From Ruminococcus sp. (GTDB lineage: Bacteria > Bacillota > Clostridia > Oscillospirales > Ruminococcaceae), in contig SVNQ01000018.1 of the NCBI GenBank assembly GCA_015066865.1, positions 1 through 37,559 of the forward strand: a stretch of DNA of 37,559 nt. The letters are read 5' to 3'. A program made the translations under genes and the position numbers. The notes under the pieces are model-generated. The model was not told the DNA's origin and did not search any database. It was given only the letters and a program-made list of their open reading frames with translations. Below are positions 1-8,056 of this stretch, piece by piece; the first letter of the stretch is position 1; each line of letters opens with the position of its first letter.

Positions 1-75
1 TGGTGACCCGTACGGGAATTGAACCCATGATTCCGCCGTGAAAGGGCGGTGTCTTAACCTCTTGACCAACGGGCC
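1..75 (-). tRNA. tRNA-Glu (anticodon TTC)
   Basis: Read on the minus strand the segment folds as a full cloverleaf. The acceptor stem is GGCCCGT/ACGGGTC with one G-T pair, the anticodon arm is CCGCC-CTTTCAC-GGCGG giving anticodon TTC, the T arm holds TTCAATT, and CCA is encoded at the 3' end (positions 1-3). It lies 4 nt downstream of the tRNA-Met gene and is probably co-transcribed with it from the promoter at 188-216. The window edge coincides with its 3' end, so further tRNAs may follow outside. Confidence 0.95.
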
Positions 76-79
76 GTAA

Positions 80-156
80 TGGTAGCGGCAGCAGGATTCG
101 AACCAGCGACCAATCGGGTATGAACCGAGTACTCTAGCCAACTGAGCTATGCCGCC
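80..156 (-). tRNA. tRNA-Met (anticodon CAT)
   Basis: A cloverleaf on the minus strand with anticodon loop TTCATAC (anticodon CAT), T loop TTCGAAT and encoded CCA. Three positions are not Watson-Crick paired: a G-T pair at 1:72, a C/T mismatch at 27:43 closing the anticodon stem, and a T/T mismatch inside the T stem (GCTGG against CCTGC). The acceptor stem rules against an initiator, which has an unpaired first base. Elongator Met is the best call; tRNA-Ile with a modified C34 is the alternative. Confidence 0.88.
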
Positions 157-187
157 ACATGAGCTGTATTTCTCACACAGCTTTATT

Positions 188-216
188 ATTATAACACATT
201 CCAAAACAAATGTCAA
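188..216 (-). promoter_or_regulatory. Promoter of the tRNA-Met/tRNA-Glu unit
   Basis: On the minus strand TTGACA (211-216) is followed by a 17-nt spacer and TATAAT (188-193), an exact sigma-A consensus, about 30 nt upstream of tRNA-Met. Confidence 0.9.
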
Positions 217-254
217 GCTTTTTTTCAAAAAAATTATATTTTTTGAAAAAAGCT
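216..254 (-). terminator. AT-rich hairpin, probable terminator after the GNAT gene
   Basis: An A/T-rich inverted repeat: AGCT plus T-run, C and A-run on one arm; T-run, G, A-run and AGCT on the other, with a 5-nt loop. It lies between the stop of the minus-strand acetyltransferase (322) and the tRNA promoter, whose -35 box it touches. No GC-rich stem supports it, so the terminator role is inferred. The remaining 67 bases up to 321 show nothing else. Confidence 0.5.
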
Positions 255-321
255 GCAAAAGCACTGCTCCAACTCAATTCAAATGACCCATAAAACGCGT
301 GATTGCGACAATTGTCAGTTT

Positions 322-777
322 TTATGTGAGGTTTATTACCATACCTTCCTCCGATACTTCAAAACCAAGAGACTCGTACAGTGGTCTGCCCACGGGAGTA
401 GCATCGAGCGTGATCTGCGTTGCGCAGCGCTGACGTGCATCCATGATCAACTGCTCCAGCATACTCCGTGCAATTCCCTGTCGGCGGTGAGAATCCCGTA
501 CATACACATTCATGATGTGCGCTCGTTTTCCACTTGGATGGCTGAATGTCGGCATTACGGAAATGTAACAAATGCTTGCACAGCCAATCGCCGTTTCACC
601 ATCCCACGCAAGTACTGTCACCTGATCACCCTGACGAAAATAACGCTCGCTCTCGGTGTAAAATACTTCTGAAAATTCGTGTTCCTGCGTAAAACCGCAG
701 ACTGTACGCATCGTTTCATACCGCATCTGCAGCACGGTTTCAAGATCCGACGGCACCGCTCTCCTGATTCGAATCAT
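322..777 (-). CDS. GNAT family N-acetyltransferase
   Basis: A 151-residue protein with the GNAT fold pattern. The N-terminus (IRIRRAVPSDLETV) is the usual first strand and helix. The acetyl-CoA pyrophosphate-binding motif appears as RRQGIARSMLEQL near residues 98-110, after the strand HIMNVYV. The C-terminal PLYESLGFE is the conserved strand-turn closing the family. GNAT enzymes move an acetyl group from acetyl-CoA to an amine; the substrate cannot be read from sequence. Its ATG overlaps the stop of the upstream SDR gene (ATGA), so the two are translationally coupled in one minus-strand operon. A purine-rich SD (AAGGGAAG) precedes the ATG inside the SDR coding end. Confidence 0.88.
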   Translation of the reverse strand: MIRIRRAVPSDLETVLQMRYETMRTVCGFTQEHEFSEVFYTESERYFRQGDQVTVLAWDGETAIGCASICYISVMPTFSHPSGKRAHIMNVYVRDSHRRQGIARSMLEQLIMDARQRCATQITLDATPVGRPLYESLGFEVSEEGMVINLT

Positions 778-1535
778 CTGCCGCTTCCCTTCTTTTTCTT
801 CTGCAATTCACATACTATGGCAGCCTGCAGCTGTGGAGGACAAAGCGATGCCCCGACAAGTCCAAGCTGAATCATGAGCCCCGGCACGATCACACCCCTG
901 CCCCTGAGCGTCTGCTCAATGGCATACCGTGCAACATATTTCGGATCCGCTGCCTGCAGCGAAAAGGTCACACCGGCACGATTGTTGAAATCCGTGTTCA
1001 CGGGACCGGGACAAAGGACACTGACAGTTACATTTGAACGCTTTCTGCGCAGTTCCTCACGGATGGCGAGTGTCAGACGGACGACGTAATTCTTGGAGGC
1101 ATAGTAGCTCGACATTAACGGTCCCGTCATGAAGCCTGCAACGGAGGAAACATTCAGAATATAGCCGCTGCCCCGCTTTTCAAAATCCCTGAGAAAAAGC
1201 TTTGTCAGGATATGCACGGAGCGGATGTTCACATCGATCAGCTCCAATTCACTGTCAAGGGAGGTTTCCGAAAATTCGCCGAAGATCCCAAAACCGGCAT
1301 TGTTGATCAGAAAGTCAATTCTCATATCCTTGCAGAAGTCATACAGTTTCTGCGGTGCATCGGAATTTGCAAGGTCAAGGGCAATATACTTTGTGCTGCT
1401 GCCGAATTTTCTTGCCATTCTTTTCAGCATTTCCTCGTTACGGCCTGTCAGCACAAGCTGCCAGCCCTTACGGTGAAGATAAAATGCCATTTCTTTTCCG
1501 ATACCTGAGGTTGCCCCCGTGATCAATGCTCTCAT
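774..1535 (-). CDS. Short-chain dehydrogenase/reductase (SDR)
   Basis: A 253-residue classical SDR. The nucleotide-binding motif TGATSGIG is at residues 6-13, the structural NNAG at 78-81, the catalytic Ser near 131 and the YxxxK pair at Tyr144/Lys148. The Arg after the glycine motif region (TGRNEEML) suggests NADPH preference. Family members reduce or oxidise alcohol/ketone groups on lipids or small molecules; the substrate is unknown. The C-terminus is rich in Lys (KKKKGSGR). SD GGAAAGGA lies 8 nt upstream of the ATG and a promoter is visible at 1577-1606. It is first in a two-gene operon with the GNAT gene. Confidence 0.9.
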   Translation of the reverse strand: MRALITGATSGIGKEMAFYLHRKGWQLVLTGRNEEMLKRMARKFGSSTKYIALDLANSDAPQKLYDFCKDMRIDFLINNAGFGIFGEFSETSLDSELELIDVNIRSVHILTKLFLRDFEKRGSGYILNVSSVAGFMTGPLMSSYYASKNYVVRLTLAIREELRRKRSNVTVSVLCPGPVNTDFNNRAGVTFSLQAADPKYVARYAIEQTLRGRGVIVPGLMIQLGLVGASLCPPQLQAAIVCELQKKKKGSGR

Positions 1536-1576
1536 ATTTCCATTCCTTTCCGAATTATTTACTGTTTCTTACCTTC

Positions 1577-1606
1577 AGTATAGCACGGAAACACTGCTTT
1601 TTGCAA
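1577..1606 (-). promoter_or_regulatory. Promoter of the SDR-GNAT operon
   Basis: TTGCAA (1601-1606) and TATACT (1577-1582) on the minus strand, 18-nt spacer, about 40 nt before the SDR start. Confidence 0.6.
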
Positions 1607-1655
1607 GTACTTTCTGAAATTTTTGTGAAATTTCAAATTTTTTTTGAAAAAAGTA

Positions 1656-1684
1656 TGGACTTATTTTCAAATATATAGTATAAT
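1656..1684 (+). promoter_or_regulatory. Promoter of the Thr-rich lipoprotein gene
   Basis: TATAAT at 1679-1684 with a weak -35 (TGGACT, 1656-1661) at 17-nt spacing, 32 nt before the ATG. Confidence 0.6.
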
Positions 1685-1715
1685 AATGAAAGATTGTTTT
1701 TTTGGAGGTATTATC

Positions 1716-3068
1716 ATGTCAATTTTCAAAAAAGTTTCTGCATTTCTGACTGCTGTCGGTATTGCTGCAGCTTTCACAGGATGCAGTGATACAAGATATG
1801 GTCTGGAGGTAGACGATGTCAAGGTTCCTGCAGGCATTTATATTTATTATGCAAATTCCGCTTACAATAATGCTCTTTCCATGCTGAAAGCAGAGAATCC
1901 GGAATTAGATACAGAAGATGTAAAGGCTGTTAAGGCTGCATCCTTGGAAGGCGTGGACACGCTGACATGGATTCACAACAAGGCAACTGAGCTTTGCGTA
2001 AGCTATGTTGCTGTGGAGAAGAAATTTGATGAGCTTGGTCTTACACTCGATGATGATGCAAAGGCCAACCTTGACTTCATGATGGATTATTACTGGTCAA
2101 GCTACGAGGCTTCTATGACCAAGAACGGCATCAGCGAGGATTCCTTCTCTAAGATCATGACTTCAAGCTACAAGAGCGAAGCAATCTTCGAATATTACTA
2201 CGGTACCGAGGGAGAATTAGGCGTATCCGAGGACGAGCTTAAGAAATATTACCTTGACAACAACATCCGTGCAGAGTATGTCGCTTTCAATCTGTACGAC
2301 GGTGCAGGCAATCTGCTCAAGACCGACGGCAAAAAAGATATGATGAAAATGGTCAAGGCTTACAAGGAACGCGTTGAGGACGCTTATGATGACGGCGGCG
2401 TTGAAGCTGTTATGACGGAGATGAGCGTTGTTCAGGAGGAATACAAGGCATACTGCACCTCTATTTCTGAGGAAGCTGCCGGCGTAACAGGCACTACCAC
2501 CACAACGACAACAGCGGCAACGACCACAACAACGGAAACAACCACTGCAGAAAGTGCTGATGCAACGGATGAAACCGCAGAAACTACTGTTGTAACAGAA
2601 ACTGACGAAAACGGCAGTGCAGTAACTGTTGAAACCACAACAACGGAAGCTACCACCACAACAACTGCAGCTGAAGGTTCTTCCGATGAAACCACCACTT
2701 CTACTGTTTCCTTCCCGAATGAGAGAATCATACCGATCATCAATGAGGAAGATTATGAAGAGGGCGATGAAATCCCCTATTCTCCGAGTGAAAAGGCTTA
2801 CAAGGATCTCCTTGCCATCAAAGAAAAGGACTATGGCAAGCCCTATATTGTAGAAGAAGATGAAGTGTATTATCTGATCGTCCGTTATGATCTGGAAGAT
2901 CGTGCAACTGAAAAGGATCTCTGGAATGAAGATCAGATCTACTCCGTACAGGTTTCTATGTTCGGTGAAGATTTTGACGAGATGATCAAGGAATGGTCCG
3001 ATAAAATGAATGTTGTCAGAAATGAAGCCGCTTACAAGCGCTATGACCCGTTCAAGTTCGATATGTAA
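1716..3068 (+). CDS. Secreted lipoprotein, foldase (SurA/PrsA)-like N-terminus, Thr-rich linker
   Basis: A 450-residue protein. The ATG at 1716 is chosen because TTGGAGG stands about 7 nt before it; an in-frame ATG at 1644 has no SD and overlaps the promoter. The N-terminus is a lipoprotein signal: SIFKK, a hydrophobic stretch, then FTGC as lipobox, with cysteine near residue 22. The mature start (YGLEVDDVKVPAGIYIYY and following helices) resembles the SurA-N/trigger-factor-like domain of extracellular foldases. No parvulin PPIase motif is visible; where it would sit there is a roughly 75-residue Thr/Glu/Ala-rich stretch (about 2491-2709) encoded by near-repetitive ACA/ACC codons. The tail (about 120 residues) is acidic and aromatic. 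A role in folding secreted proteins is inferred only. Confidence 0.65.
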   Translation: MSIFKKVSAFLTAVGIAAAFTGCSDTRYGLEVDDVKVPAGIYIYYANSAYNNALSMLKAENPELDTEDVKAVKAASLEGVDTLTWIHNKATELCVSYVAVEKKFDELGLTLDDDAKANLDFMMDYYWSSYEASMTKNGISEDSFSKIMTSSYKSEAIFEYYYGTEGELGVSEDELKKYYLDNNIRAEYVAFNLYDGAGNLLKTDGKKDMMKMVKAYKERVEDAYDDGGVEAVMTEMSVVQEEYKAYCTSISEEAAGVTGTTTTTTTAATTTTTETTTAESADATDETAETTVVTETDENGSAVTVETTTTEATTTTTAAEGSSDETTTSTVSFPNERIIPIINEEDYEEGDEIPYSPSEKAYKDLLAIKEKDYGKPYIVEEDEVYYLIVRYDLEDRATEKDLWNEDQIYSVQVSMFGEDFDEMIKEWSDKMNVVRNEAAYKRYDPFKFDM

Positions 3069-3077
3069 TTGATACAC

Positions 3078-3116
3078 AAAAGCTGTGCAGCAAAACAACG
3101 GCTGCACAGCTTTTTT
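3078..3116 (+). terminator. Intrinsic terminator after the lipoprotein gene
   Basis: Perfect stem AAAGCTGTGCAG / CTGCACAGCTTT with an 11-nt loop, followed by a run of six T. Confidence 0.92.
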
Positions 3117-3166
3117 ATGCAATGCGGTGAGATTCCATGAAATGCGGTTCTTCCGATCATCATGCC

Positions 3167-3195
3167 TTGCAATTATGGCTGGAGTATGGTATAAT
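3167..3195 (+). promoter_or_regulatory. Promoter of the DUF1893-AKR-ygiQ unit
   Basis: TTGCAA (3167-3172), 17-nt spacer, TATAAT (3190-3195), 37 nt before the DUF1893 start. Confidence 0.7.
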
Positions 3196-3232
3196 GGAAT
3201 CAATACATAAACTATGGAAAAGGATGCTGGCT

Positions 3233-3658
3233 ATGCGTGACCTCGAACTGGCAGTAAAGCTGCTGAACAATGAAAATTATACCTGCGTGCTCTGCAAGGG
3301 AGAGCAATTCTACACAAGCCGGCAAAAAGGGATTTCCCCCATGCTTGATTGGATCGACAGTGGTGCAGATCTGCAAGGATTTTCCGCTGCGGATAAAATT
3401 GTTGGGAAAGCTGCCGCCATGCTTTTTGTCCTTGCCGGAATCAGGTCGGTGCATGCTCAGGTACTGAGTGAGTTGGGAAAGCAGGTGCTGGAACAGCATG
3501 GTATTGACGTTTCCTACAGCACGCTCACAAAACGGATCATCAACCGCAATGGGGACGGGATATGCCCGATGGAAGGAACGGTTGCGGAAATCCACACACC
3601 GCATGAAGCAATTACCGCAATCCGATGCAAACGTGATCAGCTCAGAAAGGGAGAATGA
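3233..3658 (+). CDS. DUF1893 family protein
   Basis: A 141-residue protein starting [11 protein letters not shown]. The ATG at 3233 follows AAGGA at good spacing and lies just after the promoter; an upstream in-frame ATG at 3137 would precede the promoter. The pattern of CVLCKG, then [20 protein letters not shown], then a [16 protein letters not shown] helix and an [13 protein letters not shown] segment fits DUF1893, a family with a cytidine-deaminase-like fold and no established reaction. The conserved GKAAA and CPME blocks are present. Its last codons overlap the GATGATGATG start region of the next gene, so it is coupled to the aldo/keto reductase. Confidence 0.75.
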   Translation: MRDLELAVKLLNNENYTCVLCKGEQFYTSRQKGISPMLDWIDSGADLQGFSAADKIVGKAAAMLFVLAGIRSVHAQVLSELGKQVLEQHGIDVSYSTLTKRIINRNGDGICPMEGTVAEIHTPHEAITAIRCKRDQLRKGE

Positions 3659-3660
3659 CG

Positions 3661-4782
3661 ATGATGATGAAAAAATTAGGATTTGGGTTCATGAGGCTGC
3701 CGCTTCTGGACGAAAAAGACCAGACTGCGTTTGACAAGGCGCAGCTGTGCACAATGGTGGACAGCTTTCTGGAACAGGGCTTCACCTATTTTGATACGGC
3801 ATACATGTACCACGCATTCCAGAGCGAGCATGCTCTGCGTGAGGTTTTGGTGGAACGCCATCCCCGCGAACGCTATCTGATTGCGGACAAGCTGCCGACG
3901 ATGTTCCTCAAAAATGAGGAGGACATGGAACGCATTTTCAATGAACAGCTTGAAAAAACGGGTGCCGGTTATTTCGACTACTATCTGCTGCATTGCTTGA
4001 ATCGGGAGAATTATGAAATTGCACAGAAACTGGATGCATTTGCATTTGCAATGCAGAAGAAGCAGGAAGGAAAAATTCGGAAATTCGGATTTTCCTACCA
4101 CGACAATGCTGCACTTCTGGACGAGATTCTGACAGCCCACCCCGAAGTGGAGTTTGTACAGCTGCAGATCAATTACCTTGACTGGGATAACGAAACAGTG
4201 CAGTCAAGAAAATGCTACGAAACTGCGATGGCGCACGGCAAGGAAATTCTCGTGATGGAGCCTGTCAAGGGAGGCACGCTTGCCAATGTACCGCCGAGGG
4301 CAGAAAAGCTTCTGAAATCCCATGAGCCGGACATGTCCGTGCCGTCATGGGCGATCCGCTTTGCGGCAAGCCTTGAGGGAGTTTCCGTTGTACTCAGCGG
4401 TATGAGCAATATGGAACAGCTCCTTGATAATACGGGCTACATGCGGGATTTCAAGCCCCTCACCGAGGAGGAACGCGCGGTCTGCATGCAGGTAACGCAG
4501 ATCATCAATTCCAAAATCAACATCCCCTGCACGGCATGCCGCTACTGTGTGGACGGCTGTCCGATGAATATTCCGATTCCGGAATACTTTGAGCTGTTCA
4601 ATGCGGAACAGCAGGAGATCAAAAAAAATTTCACAGTACAGGGAACGTACTATGACAATCTCACCATGAGCTACGGCAAGGCATCCGACTGCATTGCCTG
4701 CGGTCAGTGTGAACAGCATTGTCCGCAGCATATTGAGATCATCGAGGCACTCAAAAAGGTTGCCGCAGCATTTGAAGAATAA
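3661..4782 (+). CDS. Aldo/keto reductase with two C-terminal [4Fe-4S] ferredoxin motifs
   Basis: A 373-residue predicted oxidoreductase. The N-terminal TIM barrel shows AKR hallmarks: [16 protein letters not shown] (catalytic Tyr), the ADKLP lysine, LLHCLN, and [10 protein letters not shown]. The C-terminus has two ferredoxin-type cysteine clusters, [12 protein letters not shown] and [12 protein letters not shown], typical of the clostridial ferredoxin-AKR group, so electrons may come from or go to iron-sulfur partners rather than NADPH alone. Start choice: AAAGGGAG is 7 nt before 3661, while the ATG at 3655 is too close. It sits between DUF1893 and ygiQ with short gaps; the substrate is unknown. 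Confidence 0.9.
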   Translation: MMMKKLGFGFMRLPLLDEKDQTAFDKAQLCTMVDSFLEQGFTYFDTAYMYHAFQSEHALREVLVERHPRERYLIADKLPTMFLKNEEDMERIFNEQLEKTGAGYFDYYLLHCLNRENYEIAQKLDAFAFAMQKKQEGKIRKFGFSYHDNAALLDEILTAHPEVEFVQLQINYLDWDNETVQSRKCYETAMAHGKEILVMEPVKGGTLANVPPRAEKLLKSHEPDMSVPSWAIRFAASLEGVSVVLSGMSNMEQLLDNTGYMRDFKPLTEEERAVCMQVTQIINSKINIPCTACRYCVDGCPMNIPIPEYFELFNAEQQEIKKNFTVQGTYYDNLTMSYGKASDCIACGQCEQHCPQHIEIIEALKKVAAAFEE

Positions 4783-4805
4783 CCGATAGATGAAGGAGTG
4801 ATTCC

Positions 4806-6716
4806 ATGCCATTTTTACCTGTATGCCGAAAAGATTTGGAGGATCGGGGCATCGAACAGCTTGATTTTATTTGTCTGACGGGCGACGCTTATGTGGATCA
4901 TCCGTCCTTTGGCATTGCCATTATCTCCCGTATTGCCGAAAGTCTGGGATTTTCCGTGGGCATGATTGCGCAGCCCGTTTCCGATGCGGATTTTCAAAGA
5001 CTCGGAACACCGAAGTATGCATTTCTCGTCACGGGAGGCAACATCGACAGCATGGTATCAAATTACACCGTTGCAGGAAAGAAACGCTTCGATGATGCCT
5101 ACAGTGCAGGCGGAAAGGGCGGCAGACGTCCCGACCGTGCAGTGACGGTTTATTGCAAAAAACTCAGAAAGCTTTTTCCCGATGCTGAAATTGCCATCGG
5201 CGGTCTGGAGGCATCTCTGCGCCGCTTTGCCCACTATGATTACTGGGCGGACAGGGTGCTGCCCTCAATTCTTGTGGACTGCGGTGCGGATCTTCTGATG
5301 TACGGCATGGGAGAAGTGACGATCACGGAGATCTGCAATCGCCTGAAAAACGGCGAAAAGCTCTCTGAAATGCACGACATCCGCGGCACCTGTTATCTGA
5401 CGGAGCCGATCAACACCCCCATGGGTGCGGTGCAGTGCGATAGCTTCGAAATCGTGCGTGACAACAAAAAGGCATATGCCAAGGCATGCCGCAAGCAGTA
5501 CGATGAGCAGGATGAGGTATACGGAAGAACGATCGTGCAGCGGCACGGCGATAGGATGCTGGTGCAGAATCCCCCGCAGCGCAGTCTGACGCAGGAGGAA
5601 TTTGACCGCACCTACGAGCTTCCCTACATGCGTGCATACCATCCGATGTATGAAAAGGAGGGCGGCGTACCGTCGATTCAGGAGGTGGAATTTTCCATCA
5701 CTCACAATCGCGGATGCTATGGCTTCTGCAACTTCTGTTCGATTGCTCTGCATCAGGGCAGACGCATCCAGACACGAAGCGAGCAGTCCGTCCTCAGTGA
5801 AGCGGAGATGCTCACAAAAAAAGAGGGCTTTAAGGGATACATCCATGATGTGGGAGGGCCTACGGCGAATTTCCGTGCGCCGTCCTGCAAAAAACAGCTG
5901 GAACATGGATTGTGCAAGGGCAGAAAATGCCTTGCACCCACACCGTGCAAAAATCTGGAGGTGGATCACAGCGAATACCTCGCTCTTTTGCGGAAGATCC
6001 GCAAAATCAAGGGTGTCAAGCGTGTATTCATCCGTTCGGGCATCCGCTATGATTATCTGATGGAGGATCAAAGCGATGCATTTCTCAAGGAACTGATTGC
6101 AAATCATGTCAGCGGTCAGCTGAAGGTGGCTCCCGAACATGCCAGTAACCGTGTGCTTGACTATATGGGCAAGCCGCATATTGATGTCTACGAGCGATTT
6201 GAAAAGAAATTTTACGAGATCACCAAGGGCATGGCAAAGGAACAGTACCTTGTGCCGTACCTGATGTCCTCCCATCCGGGATGCACGCTCAATGATGCGG
6301 TGGATCTGGCGGTATTCCTCAAAAAACACAATATCCGTCCGGAGCAGGTACAGGATTTCTATCCCACCCCCGGCACGATTTCCACGGCGATGTTCTACAC
6401 GGGGCTTGATCCCTACACGATGCAGCCGCTGTTTGTTCCGAGATCGGCGGAGGAGAAAAAACTCCAGCGTGTGCTTTTGCAGTACTTCAAAAAGGAAAAC
6501 CGCGATATGGTGGAGAAGGCACTGCGCATGGCAGGCAGACACGATCTCATCGGAACGGGTCCGAATTGCCTGATTACTCCATCGGAAAAATCCGAAAAGC
6601 AGACAGCACAGCGGAAATATGGTTCGCCAAAGTCCAAAGCTTCGCAGAATCGCAGAAATTCTTCCAAACCTGTCAGAAATGCAAAGCAAACTGCAGGAAG
6701 AAAGAGAAAAGGATAA
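4806..6716 (+). CDS. ygiQ: YgiQ family radical SAM protein
   Basis: A 636-residue protein of the usual YgiQ length. The N-terminal YgiQ domain opens with FLPVCRKDL and has DAYVDHPSFGIAII (B12-binding-like region) and GGLEASLRRFAHYDYW. The radical SAM cluster motif is C304-x3-C308-x2-C311 (GCYGFCNFC), followed by the SAM-binding segments VGGPTANF and VAPEHAS, and the C-terminal domain has YLMSSHPGC and QVQDFYPTPGT. The final 50 residues are Lys/Arg/Ser-rich and look disordered. It is a cytoplasmic iron-sulfur enzyme whose reaction is not established. AAGGAG lies 7 nt before the ATG; the gap to the AKR gene is 23 nt, so it is the last gene of that unit. Confidence 0.95.
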   Translation: MPFLPVCRKDLEDRGIEQLDFICLTGDAYVDHPSFGIAIISRIAESLGFSVGMIAQPVSDADFQRLGTPKYAFLVTGGNIDSMVSNYTVAGKKRFDDAYSAGGKGGRRPDRAVTVYCKKLRKLFPDAEIAIGGLEASLRRFAHYDYWADRVLPSILVDCGADLLMYGMGEVTITEICNRLKNGEKLSEMHDIRGTCYLTEPINTPMGAVQCDSFEIVRDNKKAYAKACRKQYDEQDEVYGRTIVQRHGDRMLVQNPPQRSLTQEEFDRTYELPYMRAYHPMYEKEGGVPSIQEVEFSITHNRGCYGFCNFCSIALHQGRRIQTRSEQSVLSEAEMLTKKEGFKGYIHDVGGPTANFRAPSCKKQLEHGLCKGRKCLAPTPCKNLEVDHSEYLALLRKIRKIKGVKRVFIRSGIRYDYLMEDQSDAFLKELIANHVSGQLKVAPEHASNRVLDYMGKPHIDVYERFEKKFYEITKGMAKEQYLVPYLMSSHPGCTLNDAVDLAVFLKKHNIRPEQVQDFYPTPGTISTAMFYTGLDPYTMQPLFVPRSAEEKKLQRVLLQYFKKENRDMVEKALRMAGRHDLIGTGPNCLITPSEKSEKQTAQRKYGSPKSKASQNRRNSSKPVRNAKQTAGRKRKG

Positions 6717-6748
6717 AATCGTCCGCTACCCTTGAAAAATTATTTTTT

Positions 6749-6789
6749 GAGCCATCCCCTGCCTGCTGCGGTGGATGGCTCATAATTTT
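6749..6789 (+). terminator. Terminator after ygiQ
   Basis: Stem GAGCCATCC / GGATGGCTC with a 15-nt loop, followed by the A/T-rich ATAATTTTA. The T-run is imperfect. Confidence 0.65.
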
Positions 6790-6791
6790 AT

Positions 6792-6829
6792 AAAAAATAA
6801 ACCCGAAAGGCAATATGCCTTTCGGGTTT
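6792..6829 (-). terminator. Terminator after the PRPP synthetase gene
   Basis: On the minus strand AAACCCGAAAGGCA / TGCCTTTCGGGTTT, a 14-bp stem with a 3-nt loop, is followed by ATTTTTTA. It is 30 nt past the stop. Confidence 0.92.
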
Positions 6830-6858
6830 CATGCAATATACTAAACTATCCCCTGTTA

Positions 6859-7995
6859 TTAGTTGTATTTTTCCAGAAGCTGCTGGATCTTCTCATGGGG
6901 ATCAATCACTGTGCTGATGGAAACGTCGTGGTTCAGAGATGCAATGAAGTATGCAATGTACTTGGATACATCTACTTCATGGAACCACTCACGCTTGAGC
7001 AGCTCAGGAGAACGATAGGTCAGGTTTGTACCGAATACACCGCTGATGAAACCATCGTTGTATGCCTGATCGAACTTTTCCAGACCGTTCGTGAAGATGG
7101 AATATGTTGCATATGCAAAAATTCTCTTTGCATTGCGCTTTTTCAGCTCATAGGCAATATCCAGTACGGATTCGCCGGAGGAGATGATGTCATCTGCAAT
7201 GAATACATCCTTGCCTTCTACGGAGTTGCCGAGGTATTCATGTGCGACGATCGGATTTCTGCCGTTGACGATTCTGGAATAGTCACGTCTCTTGTAGAAC
7301 ATACCCATGTCCACACCCAGAACGGATGCATAGTACATGTTGCGGTTCAGTGCGCCTTCATCGGGGCTGACTACCATGAAGTTATCCTTGGTTGCATGGA
7401 AGCCATCAATGGACTTGAACATGGTCTTGAGAACCTGATAGGAAGGAATAACATTGTCAAAGCCCATCAGCGGAACAGCATTATGTACTCTCGGATCGTG
7501 TGCGTCAAATGTTACGATGTTGGAAACACCCATTGCCTGCAGTTCCTGCAGTGCAACTGCACAGTCGAGGGACTCACGGTAATTGCGGCGATGCTGTCTT
7601 CCGCCGTAGAGATTCGGCATGATTACATTGATTCTGTATGCCTTGCCGCTGGCTGCCTGAATGATTCGCTTGAGATCCTGATAATGATCATCGGGGGACA
7701 TGGCATTCTTCATGCCGAAGTATTCATAGGTGCAGCTGTAATTGCCAACATCGGTGATGATGTACAGATCCTTACCACGGATGGTGGACTTGATCAGACC
7801 CTTGCCGTCACCGGAGGCAAAACGGGGGCATTCGCTCTCTACCAGAAAATTCTCAAAGTCGTAGCCGCCCTTCTGTGCCCAGTCCACCAGATAACCATTG
7901 ATCTTATCACCCAGTTCACGGGCGCTCTGCATGGCGATCAGGCCGAGGGGGGCAACATTGGTTTCGAGATTGAACAGAACTTCATTGTTACTCAT
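6859..7995 (-). CDS. Divergent ribose-phosphate pyrophosphokinase (PRPP synthetase)
   Basis: A 378-residue protein, longer than the usual 310-320. It keeps the order of PRPP synthetase landmarks in changed form: RGKDLYIITDVGN (from RGxDVFIIQ), a loop YGGRQHRRNYRES (equivalent of the RRQDRK ATP loop), TFDAHDPRV (from TVDLHA), VVSPDEGALNR (from VSPDxGGVxR) and the PRPP-binding segment VFIADDIISSGES (from VDDMIDTAGT). It should make PRPP from ribose 5-phosphate and ATP in the cytoplasm. The ATG at 7995 (MSNNEVL) is preferred; an in-frame GTG at 8031 abuts the SD. A hairpin lies between SD and ATG. It lies downstream of ppa, and hpt is divergent. Confidence 0.85.
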   Translation of the reverse strand: MSNNEVLFNLETNVAPLGLIAMQSARELGDKINGYLVDWAQKGGYDFENFLVESECPRFASGDGKGLIKSTIRGKDLYIITDVGNYSCTYEYFGMKNAMSPDDHYQDLKRIIQAASGKAYRINVIMPNLYGGRQHRRNYRESLDCAVALQELQAMGVSNIVTFDAHDPRVHNAVPLMGFDNVIPSYQVLKTMFKSIDGFHATKDNFMVVSPDEGALNRNMYYASVLGVDMGMFYKRRDYSRIVNGRNPIVAHEYLGNSVEGKDVFIADDIISSGESVLDIAYELKKRNAKRIFAYATYSIFTNGLEKFDQAYNDGFISGVFGTNLTYRSPELLKREWFHEVDVSKYIAYFIASLNHDVSISTVIDPHEKIQQLLEKYN

Positions 7996-8040
7996 ACTTC
8001 TCTTTGCTTCCGCAGTGCAGTACGGAAGCACTCCTTCCTT
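7996..8040 (-). promoter_or_regulatory. SD separated from the start codon by a hairpin (PRPP synthetase gene)
   Basis: On the minus strand a strong SD (AAGGAAGGAG, 8031-8040) is followed at once by stem TGCTTCCG / CGGAAGCA (8005-8030, 10-nt loop), then nine nt and the ATG at 7995. Linear SD-ATG spacing is 35 nt; if the hairpin forms it falls to about 9-10 nt. There is only a weak AGAGAAG next to the ATG. Confidence 0.65.
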
Positions 8041-8056
8041 GGATAATTATATTTCA

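Noticed and set aside
2488..2709. Tandem repeat as a mobile element
   Set aside because: The repetition follows the codon frame and encodes a Thr-rich linker, which explains it.
2217..3203. A minus-strand frame across the Thr-rich lipoprotein
   Set aside because: The Cys/Gly runs are the reverse complement of the ACA/ACC repeats. It is not a real cysteine-rich protein.
5265..6689. A long open frame on the minus strand opposite ygiQ
   Set aside because: It has no SD or family features, and ygiQ is unmistakable.
6775..8046. A 423-codon plus-strand frame opposite the PRPP synthetase gene
   Set aside because: It runs through a terminator, and its composition is that of an antisense shadow.
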